This document shows, piece by piece, positions 17,477 to 26,526 of a DNA stretch of 64,000 nucleotides. The translations under genes were made by a program, and so were the position numbers. Below the pieces are notes generated by a model. That model was not told where the DNA came from, did not search any database, and saw only the letters and a list, made by a program, of their open reading frames with translations. This DNA is from Exiguobacterium mexicanum (lineage in GTDB: Bacteria > Bacillota > Bacilli > Exiguobacteriales > Exiguobacteriaceae), in the NCBI RefSeq assembly GCF_005960665.1, contig NZ_CP040676.1, positions 754,501 through 818,500 on the forward strand, read 5' to 3'. How positions within the stretch are numbered: the stretch's first letter is position 1; every line of letters begins with the position of its first letter.

Positions 17477-18148
17477 ATGGATCAAGAGAAGCTAAAAGAC
17501 ATGCTCCATGCCGACACGCTCGGGGAAGAGATTGCGAGCGCCATCACCCATGGCCTCGGGGTTATCTTCAGCATCGTCGCGCTCGTACTGCTTGTCATGA
17601 CGGCAACGGAGACGGGAAGCACAGGTAACGTCATCGCCGTGAGCGTGTTCGGGGTATCGATGATTTTACTGTACCTGTTCTCGACACTCATGCATGCGAT
17701 TCCGCATCCCCGGGCGAAACGCGTGCTCCAAGTGTTCGACCATGCGGGGATTTACTTACTCATTGCGGGAAGTTATACGCCGTTCGCGCTCGTGTCGCTC
17801 AAAGGGACGCTCGGTTGGACGTTGTTCGGCATCGTCTGGGGCGTCGCCGTGCTTGGTGTCGTCTGGAAACTGTTCTCGACCGGGAAATACATGTGGGTAT
17901 CGAACGTGACGTATCTCGGCCTCGGCTGGATTTGTCTCATCGCCATCCGTCCGCTGTACGAGTCGCTCGGTCATAACGGGTTCATGTTGCTCCTCGCCGG
18001 GGGGATCGCCTATTCGGTCGGGATCGTCTTTTACATGTGGCAGAAACTGCCGTTCAACCACGCGATCTGGCATATGTTCGTCCTCGCTGGAAGTGTGCTC
18101 GTTTTCCTCAGTATTTTGCTCTATGTGGCACCAAATACAAGCCTGTAA
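17477..18148 (+). CDS. trhA: Hemolysin III / TrhA family membrane protein
   Basis: A 223-aa protein with seven predicted helices and the PAQR-like signatures of the family: EEIASAITHGLGVIFS near residue 20, STLMHAIPHPRAKRVLQVFDHAGIYLLIAGSYTPF (quoted only as landmarks around residues 70-105) and a terminal NHAIWHMFVLAGS. The conserved His residues suggest metal binding. Bacterial members affect membrane fluidity/energetics; true haemolysis is doubtful. Monocistronic between two terminators. Confidence 0.9.
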   Translation: MDQEKLKDMLHADTLGEEIASAITHGLGVIFSIVALVLLVMTATETGSTGNVIAVSVFGVSMILLYLFSTLMHAIPHPRAKRVLQVFDHAGIYLLIAGSYTPFALVSLKGTLGWTLFGIVWGVAVLGVVWKLFSTGKYMWVSNVTYLGLGWICLIAIRPLYESLGHNGFMLLLAGGIAYSVGIVFYMWQKLPFNHAIWHMFVLAGSVLVFLSILLYVAPNTSL

Positions 18149-18151
18149 AAT

Positions 18152-18179
18152 AGACGTCCTCCGGGGCGTCTGTTTTTTT
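18152..18179 (+). terminator. Terminator of trhA
   Basis: AGACGTCC and GGGGCGTCT around TCC, followed by seven T residues. Confidence 0.8.
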
Positions 18180-18202
18180 CTAAATCTAAGGAAATGAATC
18201 GG

Positions 18203-18216
18203 TGAAAACGATTACA
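18203..18216 (+). promoter_or_regulatory. CcpA operator (cre) upstream of proline dehydrogenase
   Basis: TGAAAACGATTACA matches the cre consensus TGWAANCGNTNWCA at all 14 positions. It lies about 90 bases before the start codon, so repression by CcpA of proline catabolism is likely. Confidence 0.75.
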
Positions 18217-18306
18217 AAATTACAGACGAATGGACGTTTGTATGTCATAATAATTTCAGACATCGTCATAGAGATAGATGGGTGTAAACGTAAGGGGGAA
18301 AATCAG

Positions 18307-19224
18307 ATGGAAAAAGTGTTGCGCGATGGATTTATCTACATGTCTCAAAACAAAACACTCAACAGTTTGGCTAAAAAATACGGGCTTCGATTCGGGGCTT
18401 CGCGCTTTGTGGCGGGGGAAGATTTCAAGACGTCGGTGCCGACGATTCGTGAGTTAAACGCGAAAGGATTATCGGTCACGGTCGACCACTTAGGGGAATT
18501 CATCACGACGGTCGCAGAAGCGAACGAAAACCGGGATGAAATCATTCGTGCCATCGAAATCATGGCGGAAGAGAAGCTTGACGCGTACATGTCGCTCAAG
18601 CTGACGTCGCTCGGATTCGATATCTCGGACGAGTTGATCGAAGACAACATGCGTCAAATCTTGACGACGGCGAAAGAAGTCGGTGTGTTCGTCGCCATCG
18701 ATATGGAAGACGAGGCACGTTGCGAGAAGACGCTCGACTTGTTCAAGAAATTGAAAGCGGACTTTGAGGGCCTGGGGACGGTCATCCAGTCATACTTGTA
18801 CCGCTCGGAAGATGACATCAATCATCTCGCGCCGCTCAAGCCGAACCTTCGTATCGTCAAAGGGGCTTATAAGGAACCGGCGACGGTCGCTTTCCCGGAG
18901 AAAGAAGACGTCGACCACAACTACTTGAAGCTCGTCAAACTCCATCTGGCGAACGGGAACTACGCCTCTATCGCAACACATGACGACCATATGATTGATG
19001 CGGTCATCGAACATGTGAAACTGAACAACATCCCACTCGACCAGTTCGAGTTCCAAATGCTGTACGGCATCCGGGTCGAGCGTCAACTCGAGCTCGTCCG
19101 TCAAGGCTACAAAGTCCGCGTCTACGTGCCATACGGCCGTGACTGGTACGGCTACTTCATGCGCCGCCTCGCAGAACGTCCGGCGAACGTCGCGTTCGTC
19201 TTAAAAGGAATGGTCAAGAAATGA
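18307..19224 (+). CDS. Proline dehydrogenase (monofunctional, FAD)
   Basis: From ATG 18307 (GGGGGA upstream) the protein has 305 aa, the usual size of the single-domain Gram-positive enzyme. It oxidises proline to pyrroline-5-carboxylate with FAD, passing electrons to the membrane. Family marks include SVTVDHLGEFI (about 57-67), LSLKLTSLG-like MSLKLTSLGFD, IDMEDEARCEKTL, the flavin/substrate segment IVKGAYKEP and the C-terminal MLYGIRVERQ with VRVYVPYGRDWYGYFMRRLAERP that holds the substrate-binding Arg pair. No P5C dehydrogenase lies beside it. The upstream cre suggests catabolite repression. Confidence 0.9.
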   Translation: MEKVLRDGFIYMSQNKTLNSLAKKYGLRFGASRFVAGEDFKTSVPTIRELNAKGLSVTVDHLGEFITTVAEANENRDEIIRAIEIMAEEKLDAYMSLKLTSLGFDISDELIEDNMRQILTTAKEVGVFVAIDMEDEARCEKTLDLFKKLKADFEGLGTVIQSYLYRSEDDINHLAPLKPNLRIVKGAYKEPATVAFPEKEDVDHNYLKLVKLHLANGNYASIATHDDHMIDAVIEHVKLNNIPLDQFEFQMLYGIRVERQLELVRQGYKVRVYVPYGRDWYGYFMRRLAERPANVAFVLKGMVKK

Positions 19225-19227
19225 GTA

Positions 19228-19265
19228 AAGCACGAACGTCTGTTGCAGACGTTCGTGCTTTTTTG
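19228..19265 (+). terminator. Terminator of proline dehydrogenase
   Basis: AAGCACGAACGTCTG (19228-19242) and CAGACGTTCGTGCTT (19246-19260) form a perfect 15-bp stem with a 3-nt loop and T run. Confidence 0.9.
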
Positions 19266-19304
19266 ATGCGTTCTCTATTATTTGATGACGTCGATTCGCG
19301 TGTT

Positions 19305-19746
19305 CTAGACGCATTTGTTTAAAGAAACTGTGCCTCGATTCAAGTCATTACTCGTCTTCATCTTTTCTACCCAAAACTCCGGACCGATTTGATCAGATAA
19401 CCAGAAGAAAAGTTCTTGCTCATATTCTGGGTCTATATTTTGCAAGGCGTCTGATGTAAACAGGTAATGTTTATTTTGAATGAACGCATCTCGGATAAAG
19501 TATTTCATATGATACGGGCCATATCCATAGGAAGTATTCACGTCTGGCGAAGGGTTCTCTTCCATGCGAACGTACAGATGTGCTTGCGCTAAAAATGTAA
19601 ACATTCGCGCAAGGGCGAGATAGCCTTCGACATTGCCGACGAAATTGACGCCTTGTTCGTTCAATTTGATTTCCATCTTGGCATCATGGTCAAAGTGAGG
19701 GTCGAACTCTAAAATGTCTTCGTCGTACTCGTCTTCATCGTCAGGG
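19305..19746 (-). pseudogene. Unknown ORF whose 5' end is cut by a palindromic element
   Basis: The minus-strand frame encodes YPDDEDEYDEDILEFD and then about 120 residues of ordinary protein-like sequence (KMEIKLNEQGVNFVGNVEGY, VRMEENPSPDVNTSYGYGPY, WVEKMKTSNDLNRG). I do not know the family. Upstream the open frame continues into the 19747-19872 palindrome, where the translation turns into a Ser/Arg/Gly-rich string unlike the rest. No ribosome site precedes any ATG. I read it as a gene remnant truncated or fused by insertion of the palindrome; a short gene starting at the internal ATG of KMEIKL is an alternative. Confidence 0.5.
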
Positions 19747-19872
19747 TAATGCGTCCACTGGCGCCCTGACTCATGCAGGAAAGCAGTCCGACGAAGACCC
19801 CCGCAGTGCCGGGAACGGCGCGAGGAGGCTTCGGGACTGCCTGCTGAAAGCATGGGCACCGAAAGGACGCAT
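19747..19872. repeat. 126-nt nested palindrome, possible MITE-like element or structured RNA
   Basis: Four sets of complementary arms are nested symmetrically. AATGCGTCC (19747-19755) pairs with GGACGCATT (19864-19872). CATGC (19771-19775) pairs with GCATG (19849-19853). GCAGTCC plus CGAAG (19782-19795) pairs with CTTCG plus GGACTGC (19828-19839). GCCG and CGGC sit around the GGAA tip. It is GC-richer than its surroundings and interrupts an ORF. No transposase and no T run are present. Confidence 0.6.
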
Positions 19873-19881
19873 TATATGTAA

Positions 19882-19910
19882 AAGAAAGACCCAGCTGTAA
19901 ACTGGGCCTG
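19882..19910 (-). terminator. Terminator of the stress-type SDR gene
   Basis: Read on the minus strand, GGCCCAG, a TTTACA loop and CTGGGTC are followed by TTTCTTTT, just past the stop at 19919. Confidence 0.75.
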
Positions 19911-19918
19911 CGAAAAGA

Positions 19919-20821
19919 TTATCCGTTTACGACCGTCCCACCGTTGACGTGGATGACTTGCCCGCTGACGTATGTCGAATCGTCACTTGCGAGATAGACA
20001 TAGGCCGGGGCGAGTTCCGCCGGCTGGCCCGGACGTTTCATCTCAGCCGAGTCACCGAACGAGGCGACTTTTTCCGCTGAGAACGTCGCCGGGATGAGCG
20101 GTGTCCAAATCGGACCTGGTGCGACACCATTGACGCGAATCTTCTTCTCGACCAAGTTCTTGGCGAGCGAACGCGTGAACGCCGTGATCGCACCTTTCGT
20201 CGATGCGTAGTCGATCAATTGATCGTTACCTTCGTACGCTGTGATCGACGTCGTGTTGATGATGCTTGCGCCTTCGTTCAAGTACGGGAGGGCGGCTTTC
20301 GTCAAATAGAACATGCTGAAGATGTTCGTCCGGAACGTCTGCTCGAGTTGCTCATCCGAGATATCGAGGAGCGACTCCTGCGGATGTTGCTCGGCTGCGT
20401 TATTGACGAGGATGTCCAAATGGCCGAACGTCTCGAGGGTCTGTTTGACGACGTCTTGGCAGAAAGCCGAGTCGCCGAGGTCACCTTGCAGCAATAGACA
20501 AGCTTGACCGAGTTCTTCGATGCGTTCTTTCGTCGCCTCGGCGTCCTCGAGCTCGTTTTGGTCTTTATAGACGATGACCGTATTCGCGCCTTCGTGGGCG
20601 AAGAAGATGGCGACCGATTTCCCGATCCCCGAGTCGCCGCCCGTGATGATGGCGACTTTATCTTTCAGTTTATCGCTTCCTTTATATCCTTTACGTTCAT
20701 AGATCGGGTACGGCTCCATCTTCGAATCGATTCCCGGTTGATGGGCTTGTTCTTGGCCGTCTTTCTTGAACGATTCAAAATCCTGTCGGTTCCCCATTGT
20801 GTTTAAACGATTATCACTCAT
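19919..20821 (-). CDS. SDR family oxidoreductase, general-stress type (YdaD/YhdF-like)
   Basis: A 300-aa classical-extended SDR. The N-terminal ~45 residues are a polar tail, followed by the cofactor motif TGGDSGIGKS (about 60-69), NNAAEQ (about 140-145) and the catalytic YASTKGA with S-I-T upstream (NTTSITAYEGNDQLIDYASTK). The close RPGQPAELAPAYVYLASDDSTYVSGQ ending is characteristic of the YhdF/YdaD general stress group. Substrate unknown. A weak SigB-like promoter (TGGTAT, about 20860-20885 on the minus strand) may drive it, but I would not rely on it. Confidence 0.85.
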   Translation of the reverse strand: MSDNRLNTMGNRQDFESFKKDGQEQAHQPGIDSKMEPYPIYERKGYKGSDKLKDKVAIITGGDSGIGKSVAIFFAHEGANTVIVYKDQNELEDAEATKERIEELGQACLLLQGDLGDSAFCQDVVKQTLETFGHLDILVNNAAEQHPQESLLDISDEQLEQTFRTNIFSMFYLTKAALPYLNEGASIINTTSITAYEGNDQLIDYASTKGAITAFTRSLAKNLVEKKIRVNGVAPGPIWTPLIPATFSAEKVASFGDSAEMKRPGQPAELAPAYVYLASDDSTYVSGQVIHVNGGTVVNG

Positions 20822-20924
20822 GAATACATTCCCCTTTCTAAAATTGACTCTTTGTGTCTATACCACAGTCACCGAAAAATAAATCGTCCTCGGTGAAATT
20901 GGAACGAATTTGAAAAATGAACGC

Positions 20925-20953
20925 TTGCGAATGAATTGTCATTCATTTATGAT
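20925..20953 (+). promoter_or_regulatory. Promoter of the fadNAE operon
   Basis: TTGCGA (20925-20930), 17-bp spacer and TATGAT (20948-20953). FadR-type site 1 lies across the -35 and spacer. Confidence 0.6.
20927..20945 (+). promoter_or_regulatory. FadR-type operator 1 of fadNAE
   Basis: GCGAATGAATTGTCATTCA matches the Bacillus-type FadR site ATGAATGANTANTCATTCA at 16 of 19 positions. GAATGA and TCATTC form a perfect inverted repeat. Its place within the promoter suits repression relieved by long-chain acyl-CoA. Confidence 0.75.
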
Positions 20954-20998
20954 AGAAGAGTAAACACGATGGTGATTGCGATTTTTTTTACGCTTGAA

Positions 20999-21017
20999 AT
21001 GAATCACTATTCATTCT
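20999..21017 (+). promoter_or_regulatory. FadR-type operator 2 of fadNAE
   Basis: ATGAATCACTATTCATTCT matches the same FadR consensus at 17 of 19 positions and lies just before the fadN ribosome site (GAGGGGGGA). Two sites about 54 bases apart (centre to centre roughly 72) could bind cooperatively or as promoter plus roadblock. Confidence 0.7.
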
Positions 21018-21035
21018 CATTGAGGGGGGAACAAT

Positions 21036-23447
21036 ATGACGAGTCACATCGAACAATCAGCCGACCTCCGTTTGACGAGCAACATTCGTTTTGCGGTCGT
21101 CATCGGTTCAGGAGTAATGGGGGCGGGGATTGCGGCTCACTTGGCGAACGCGGGGATTCGTTCGCTCATGCTCGACATCGTACCACGTGAATTGACGGCG
21201 AAAGAAGAAGCGAAAGGGCTCACGCTCGAGTCGCCACAAGTACGGAACCGCATCGCTTCTGAGAACCGTCAAAAGCTATTGAAACAAAACCCGGCACCAC
21301 TCGCGACAGCGGAGCACTTGAACTTCATCGACGTGGGGAACTTAGAAGATGATCTCGAACGCTTGAAGGAAGCGGACTGGGTCATCGAAGTCGTCGTCGA
21401 ACGGCTCGATGTGAAGCAGCAACTGTTCGAAAAAATCGCACCTTACATCCGTGAAGACGCGATTCTCAGCTCGAACACGTCGGGTATCTCGATCGAGGCG
21501 ATGGCGAGCGTATTGCCGGAAGGCTTGAAGGCACGTTTCCTCGGGACACACTTCTTCAACCCGCCGCGCTATTTGAAACTGCTCGAACTTATCCCGACGG
21601 AGAAGACGGCACGCCTGGTCATCGATTTCATGGCCCGCTTTGCTGAGGACCGTCTCGGGAAAGGCGTCGTCGAAGCGAAAGACACACCGAACTTCATCGG
21701 CAACCGCATCGGCACGTATGGCCTCCTCGTCACGTTCGAAGAGATGCTCAAGCAGAACGCCTCGATCGGCGAGATGGACTCGATCACAGGACCGCTCATC
21801 GGCCGGCCAAAATCGGCGACATTCCGCACGCTCGACGTCGTCGGCATCGACACGTTCGTCCACGTCGCCGGAAACGTCTATGAGACGCTCGACGCCGGTG
21901 AAGAGAAGGATACGTTCGACGTCCCTGCTGAAATGAAGACGCTCGTCGAGAAGGGATGGATCGGTCAAAAGGCCGGACAAGGTTTCTATAAGAAAGACGG
22001 AAAAGTCATCCAGGAACTGAATCTCGAGACGTTCGAATACGAACAATTGAAAGCGATTACAGGACCGGAGCTCGACCAAATCAAATCGCTCCCAGGCTCA
22101 AAAGCGAAGCTGAAAGGTGCCATCTTGAACAAGGGACGCGTCGGACAATTGCTCTGGCCGGTCACGGCGAAGACGCTCGTCTACTCGGCTCGTCTCACAG
22201 GCGAGATCAGTGATTCGATCGTCGCCATCGATGACGCGATGAAGTGGGGCTTCGGCTGGAAGTTCGGACCGTTCGAGACATGGGACGCACTCGGTGTCGA
22301 GAAATCGGTCGCCCGCATGAAAGCGGAAGGCTATGACGTCCCGGCGTGGATCGATGAGATGCTCGCTGCCGGACACACAACGTTCTATAAGGGAGACCAG
22401 TATTACGACCAAGCGTCACAGACGTACGTTGAGAAGACCGTCAACCCGAAAGAAGTGAAACTCGCCCCGCTCGCCAAGTCGAACGGGATCGTGCTCGAGA
22501 ACGGTGGGGCCCGCCTCATCGATATCGGAGACGACGTCGTCGCCCTCGAGTTCACGTCACCGAACAATGCGATCGGTGTCGACATCATGCAGATGATCGA
22601 ACAATCGATCGACCTCGTCGAGACGGATTTCAAAGGACTCGTCCTCGCCAACGACGGTAAGAACTTCTGCGTCGGTGCCAACCTCGCGATGATGCTCATG
22701 GAAGCGGAAGACGAGAACTGGTACGAGCTCGATTGGATCATCAACAAGTTCCAACAAGTCGTCCAGAAGATTCGCTACGCGGGTCGCCCGGTCGTCGTCG
22801 CACCTTACGGCATGACGCTCGGTGGCGGGACAGAAATCAGCTTGCCGGCCGCACGCATGCAGGCGGCGCTCGAGACGTATATGGGTCTCGTCGAAGTCGG
22901 CGTCGGCCTCATCCCAGGTGGGGGCGGAAACGTCAACACGTATCGTCGCCTCCTCGAACAGACACCGAAGTCGATGCAAAACATCGAGAAAGCGGCGCAA
23001 CAGACGTTTGAGAATATCGCCATGGCGAAAGTATCGAAGTCGGCCTATGACGCGAAAGCGCTCGGCTATCACCGTCCGGTCGACGGCATCTCGATGAACC
23101 GCGACCACTTGACGTTCGACGCGAAACAGACGGTGCTCGGTCTCGCTGACGGCTACACGGCACCGGTTCGTGAGAAGTTGCCGGTCGTCGGTCAAACGGG
23201 GAAAGCGACACTCGAACTTGCGGCATACGAGATGTTCTACGGTGGCTATATCTCTGAACACGATTTGAAGATCGCGAAAAAACTTGCCCACGTCATCAGC
23301 GGCGGCGATTTGGCATACGGCACGATGGTCGACGAGCAGTACTTCCTCGACATCGAGCGCGAGGCGTTCCTAAGCCTCATCGGGGAACCGAAATCGCAGC
23401 AACGGATGCAACATATGCTCGTCAAAGGCAAGCCACTTCGGAACTGA
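21036..23447 (+). CDS. fadN: 3-hydroxyacyl-CoA dehydrogenase / enoyl-CoA hydratase (FadN)
   Basis: An 803-aa multifunctional beta-oxidation enzyme. The N-terminal Rossmann fold shows IGSGVMGAGIAAHLANAG (about 24-41), with LSSNTSGISIEAMA and THFFNPPRYLKLLELI of the dehydrogenase. The C-terminal enoyl-CoA hydratase part has LANDGKNFCVGANL (oxyanion hole) and PYGMTLGGGTEI. It hydrates trans-2-enoyl-CoA and oxidises 3-hydroxyacyl-CoA. First gene of fadN-fadA-fadE, the same order as Bacillus yusL-yusK-yusJ. Two FadR-type operators precede it. Confidence 0.95.
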   Translation: MTSHIEQSADLRLTSNIRFAVVIGSGVMGAGIAAHLANAGIRSLMLDIVPRELTAKEEAKGLTLESPQVRNRIASENRQKLLKQNPAPLATAEHLNFIDVGNLEDDLERLKEADWVIEVVVERLDVKQQLFEKIAPYIREDAILSSNTSGISIEAMASVLPEGLKARFLGTHFFNPPRYLKLLELIPTEKTARLVIDFMARFAEDRLGKGVVEAKDTPNFIGNRIGTYGLLVTFEEMLKQNASIGEMDSITGPLIGRPKSATFRTLDVVGIDTFVHVAGNVYETLDAGEEKDTFDVPAEMKTLVEKGWIGQKAGQGFYKKDGKVIQELNLETFEYEQLKAITGPELDQIKSLPGSKAKLKGAILNKGRVGQLLWPVTAKTLVYSARLTGEISDSIVAIDDAMKWGFGWKFGPFETWDALGVEKSVARMKAEGYDVPAWIDEMLAAGHTTFYKGDQYYDQASQTYVEKTVNPKEVKLAPLAKSNGIVLENGGARLIDIGDDVVALEFTSPNNAIGVDIMQMIEQSIDLVETDFKGLVLANDGKNFCVGANLAMMLMEAEDENWYELDWIINKFQQVVQKIRYAGRPVVVAPYGMTLGGGTEISLPAARMQAALETYMGLVEVGVGLIPGGGGNVNTYRRLLEQTPKSMQNIEKAAQQTFENIAMAKVSKSAYDAKALGYHRPVDGISMNRDHLTFDAKQTVLGLADGYTAPVREKLPVVGQTGKATLELAAYEMFYGGYISEHDLKIAKKLAHVISGGDLAYGTMVDEQYFLDIEREAFLSLIGEPKSQQRMQHMLVKGKPLRN

Positions 23448-23466
23448 CAAAAGGGGGACTTAACAG

Positions 23467-24639
23467 ATGAGAGAAGCAGTCATCGTGGCCGGCGCACGGA
23501 CGCCGGTCGGAAAAGCAAAACGCGGTTCGTTCCGAAACGTTCGCTCGGACGAACTCGCGGGTCACGCGATTAAAGCGACGCACGAGCGGTCTGGCTACAC
23601 GGGACCAATTGACGACGTCATCATGGGGTGCGCCATGCCGGAAGCGGAACAAGGGATGAACATCGCCCGTTACGCGGCCGTACGAGGTGGCTTGTCGCAC
23701 GAAGTACCAGCCATCACGATCAACCGATATTGCTCGTCCGGCCTTCAAGCGATCGCCGACGCGGCAGCGAAAATCATGATCGGTCAAGCGACGGCGGTCA
23801 TCGCCGGCGGTATGGAATCGATGAGCCTTGTCCCAATGGGCGGCCACGTCATCCGTCCGAACCCGACGATCATGGAGACGGCTCCGGAATACTATATGAG
23901 CATGGGTCACACGGCAGAACGTGTCGCGGCTGAATATAACATCTCGCGCGAAGACCAAGACCTGTTCGCCATCGATAGCCACCAAAAAGCGGCGGCAGCG
24001 ATTGCGGGCGGCAAGTTCGAAGAAGAGATCGTCCCGGTCACGGTCGTCGAGCACGTGCTCGGCGAAGACGGGAAAGTCGCGGAACGTGAACTCGTCGTCA
24101 AACATGACGAAGGCGTCCGTGCCGACTCGACGCTCGAGGCGCTCGGTAAACTGCGCCCGGCTTTCAAAATCAAAGGCTCGGTGACGGCGGGGAACGCGTC
24201 ACAAGTGTCCGATGGCGCGGCAGCCGTGCTCGTCATGGAGCGCGAAGAAGCCGAACGTCAAGGCTTGAAACCGATGGCAAAATTCCTTTCGTTCGCGGTC
24301 GGCGGTGTCCGTCCGGAAGTGATGGGAATCGGCCCGGTCGTCGCCATCCCGAAAGCACTCGAGATGGCCGGCGTGAAGTTGGAAGAAGTCGGATTGTTCG
24401 AACTGAACGAGGCGTTCGCGAGCCAATCGCTCGGCGTCATCCGTGAACTCGGCATCGACCCGTCGAAAGTGAACGTCAACGGCGGCGCGATCGCCCTCGG
24501 GCATCCGCTCGGTTGCACGGGCGCGAAACTCGCGGTCTCGATCTTGCATGAGATGAAACGACGCAATGAAAAGTATGGGGTTGTGACGATGTGCATCGGT
24601 GGCGGTATGGGTGCTGCTGGCGTCTTCGAATTACTATAA
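23467..24639 (+). CDS. fadA: Acetyl-CoA C-acyltransferase, thiolase (FadA)
   Basis: The 390-aa degradative thiolase follows fadN by 19 bases with its own AAGGGGG site. The active-site Cys lies in [15 protein letters not shown] (about Cys91). The C-terminal [17 protein letters not shown] carries the His, and [10 protein letters not shown] near the end carries the second Cys. It cleaves 3-ketoacyl-CoA to acetyl-CoA and a shortened acyl-CoA. Central gene of the FadR-type operon. Confidence 0.95.
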   Translation: MREAVIVAGARTPVGKAKRGSFRNVRSDELAGHAIKATHERSGYTGPIDDVIMGCAMPEAEQGMNIARYAAVRGGLSHEVPAITINRYCSSGLQAIADAAAKIMIGQATAVIAGGMESMSLVPMGGHVIRPNPTIMETAPEYYMSMGHTAERVAAEYNISREDQDLFAIDSHQKAAAAIAGGKFEEEIVPVTVVEHVLGEDGKVAERELVVKHDEGVRADSTLEALGKLRPAFKIKGSVTAGNASQVSDGAAAVLVMEREEAERQGLKPMAKFLSFAVGGVRPEVMGIGPVVAIPKALEMAGVKLEEVGLFELNEAFASQSLGVIRELGIDPSKVNVNGGAIALGHPLGCTGAKLAVSILHEMKRRNEKYGVVTMCIGGGMGAAGVFELL

Positions 24640-24652
24640 GGGGGAATTGACA

Positions 24653-26437
24653 ATGGAACGTACAGAACATGAATTGATTAAAGGCGGTAGCTTCGTCATC
24701 GACGCACTCGACGCGGATCGTTTGTTCACACCGGAAGACTTCTCGGACGAGCACAAGATGATTGGCGACACGACGGCGAGCTTCGTCGACGACCGTGTCA
24801 TGCCAGTCCTTGGACGCATCGAGAAACATGAGTTCGATCTCTCGGTCGAACTGTTGAAAGAAGCGGGCGAGCTCGGCCTCCTCGGCGCGGACGTGCCAGA
24901 AGAGTACGGCGGTTATCAGCTTGATAAGATCTCGTCATCGATCATCACGGAGCGGTTCGCCAAGGCACGTTCATTCGCCCTCAGCTACGGCGCCCACGTT
25001 GGGATCGGGACACTCCCAATCGTCTTCTTCGGAACGGAAGAGCAAAAGCATAAGTACTTGCCGAAGCTCGCGACCGGCGAATGGATCGCGGCGTACGCCC
25101 TCACAGAGCCAGGCTCAGGCTCGGACGCGCTCGGTGCGAAAGCGACGGCCGTCTTGAACGAAGCCGGCACGCACTACGTGTTGAACGGCGAGAAGCAATG
25201 GATCACGAACGCCGGTTTCGCGAACGTGTTCGTCGTCTACGCGAAAATCGACGGTGACAAGTTCAGCGCCTTCATCGTCGAGCGTGACTTCAACGGGGTC
25301 TCGACAGGGGCCGAAGAACAGAAGATGGGCATCAAAGGCTCATCGACACGGACGCTCATCTTAGAAGACGTCGAAGTCCCAGTCGACAACCTCCTCGGAG
25401 AAATCGGCAAAGGGCACGTCATTGCCTTCAACATCTTGAACGTCGGTCGTTACAAACTTGCGGTCGGTGCGGTCGGCTCGTCGAAACGTGCGTTCGATCT
25501 CTCGGTCCAGTACGCGAACGAACGTAAACAGTTCAAGACGCCGATCAGCCAGTTCCCGCTCATCCAAGAAAAACTCGCGACGATGGCCGCGAACATCTAT
25601 GCGATGGAGAGCTCGGTTTACCGGACGGGCGGTCTGTTCCAAGACAGCCTCGACGCCCTCGGCGACGACAACATGCGTGACGGTTCAAAAGTCGCCCAAG
25701 CGATCGCTGAATATGCGATTGAATGTTCATTGAACAAGGTGTTCGCCTCGGAGACGTTCGACTACGTCGTCGACGAAGCGGTCCAAATCCACGGCGGCTA
25801 CGGCTTCATGACCGAATATGAAGTCGAGAACTTGTATCGTGACTCACGCATCAACCGCATCTTTGAAGGAACAAACGAGATCAACCGCTTGATCGTGCCG
25901 GGCACGCTCCTCAAGAAAGCGATGAAAGGCGACTTGCCACTCCTCGCCGAGGCACAGAAACTCCAAAAAGAGCTCATGAGCTACATGCCGCAAGAGCTCG
26001 ACGGCTCACCGCTCGCACGCGAGAAGATGCTTCTGTCGAACATGAAGAAAATCAACTTGATGATCGCCGGAACGGCCGTCCAGAAATATCAGCAAGACCT
26101 TCAGAACGAGCAAGAGATTCTCGCGAAGATCGCCGACATCATCAGCGCCATCTACGCGCTTGAAGCGGCCATCGCGCGGACGGATAAAGCCATCGCCCGC
26201 ACAGGCGTTGAGAAGAACGGACAGAAAGTCCGCTATACCGAAATCTTCGCCGAGCAAGTGTTCAAGCAAGTCGAACTCATGGCGAAAGAAGTCTTGTACG
26301 CGGCCGCATCGGGCGACGAGCAGCGCATGCTCTTGTCGGCGATGAAGAAGTTCAGCCGTTATCAGCCAATCAACGTCATCGGCACGAAACGCGAAGTCGC
26401 AGCGAGTCTCATCAAAGCGAACAAGTTTATCGTGTAA
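24653..26437 (+). CDS. fadE: Acyl-CoA dehydrogenase (FadE)
   Basis: Start ATG 24653 with AAGGGGGA upstream; the longer frame overlaps fadA. The 594-aa FAD enzyme begins beta-oxidation by forming the trans-2-enoyl-CoA. Signatures: [29 protein letters not shown] (about 138-150), [19 protein letters not shown] and [25 protein letters not shown]-terminal extension of about 150 residues beyond the core fold is typical of the Bacillus YusJ class. Last gene of the operon; a terminator follows. Electron-transfer flavoprotein genes are not in the window. Confidence 0.95.
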   Translation: MERTEHELIKGGSFVIDALDADRLFTPEDFSDEHKMIGDTTASFVDDRVMPVLGRIEKHEFDLSVELLKEAGELGLLGADVPEEYGGYQLDKISSSIITERFAKARSFALSYGAHVGIGTLPIVFFGTEEQKHKYLPKLATGEWIAAYALTEPGSGSDALGAKATAVLNEAGTHYVLNGEKQWITNAGFANVFVVYAKIDGDKFSAFIVERDFNGVSTGAEEQKMGIKGSSTRTLILEDVEVPVDNLLGEIGKGHVIAFNILNVGRYKLAVGAVGSSKRAFDLSVQYANERKQFKTPISQFPLIQEKLATMAANIYAMESSVYRTGGLFQDSLDALGDDNMRDGSKVAQAIAEYAIECSLNKVFASETFDYVVDEAVQIHGGYGFMTEYEVENLYRDSRINRIFEGTNEINRLIVPGTLLKKAMKGDLPLLAEAQKLQKELMSYMPQELDGSPLAREKMLLSNMKKINLMIAGTAVQKYQQDLQNEQEILAKIADIISAIYALEAAIARTDKAIARTGVEKNGQKVRYTEIFAEQVFKQVELMAKEVLYAAASGDEQRMLLSAMKKFSRYQPINVIGTKREVAASLIKANKFIV

Positions 26438-26446
26438 GCAAGCGAG

Positions 26447-26485
26447 AGAAAGGGTGGACCGGACGCGGTCGGCCCTTTCTTTTTG
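26447..26485 (+). terminator. Terminator of fadNAE
   Basis: AGAAAGGG (26447-26454) and CCCTTTCT (26473-26480), with further GACCG/CGGTC pairing inside, then T residues. Confidence 0.85.
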
Positions 26486-26526
26486 CCTTGTCGACACCGT
26501 ACAATGGACGGAAGGAGGCGAAGTAG

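Noticed and set aside
19747-19859. Coding start of the minus-strand ORF at 19859
   Set aside because: No ribosome site, and the translation across the palindrome is a Ser/Arg/Gly-rich string unlike the rest of the ORF.
19747-19872. Integron attC site
   Set aside because: The palindrome has the right size, but the end boxes RYYYAAC and GTTRRRY are absent and no integrase is near.
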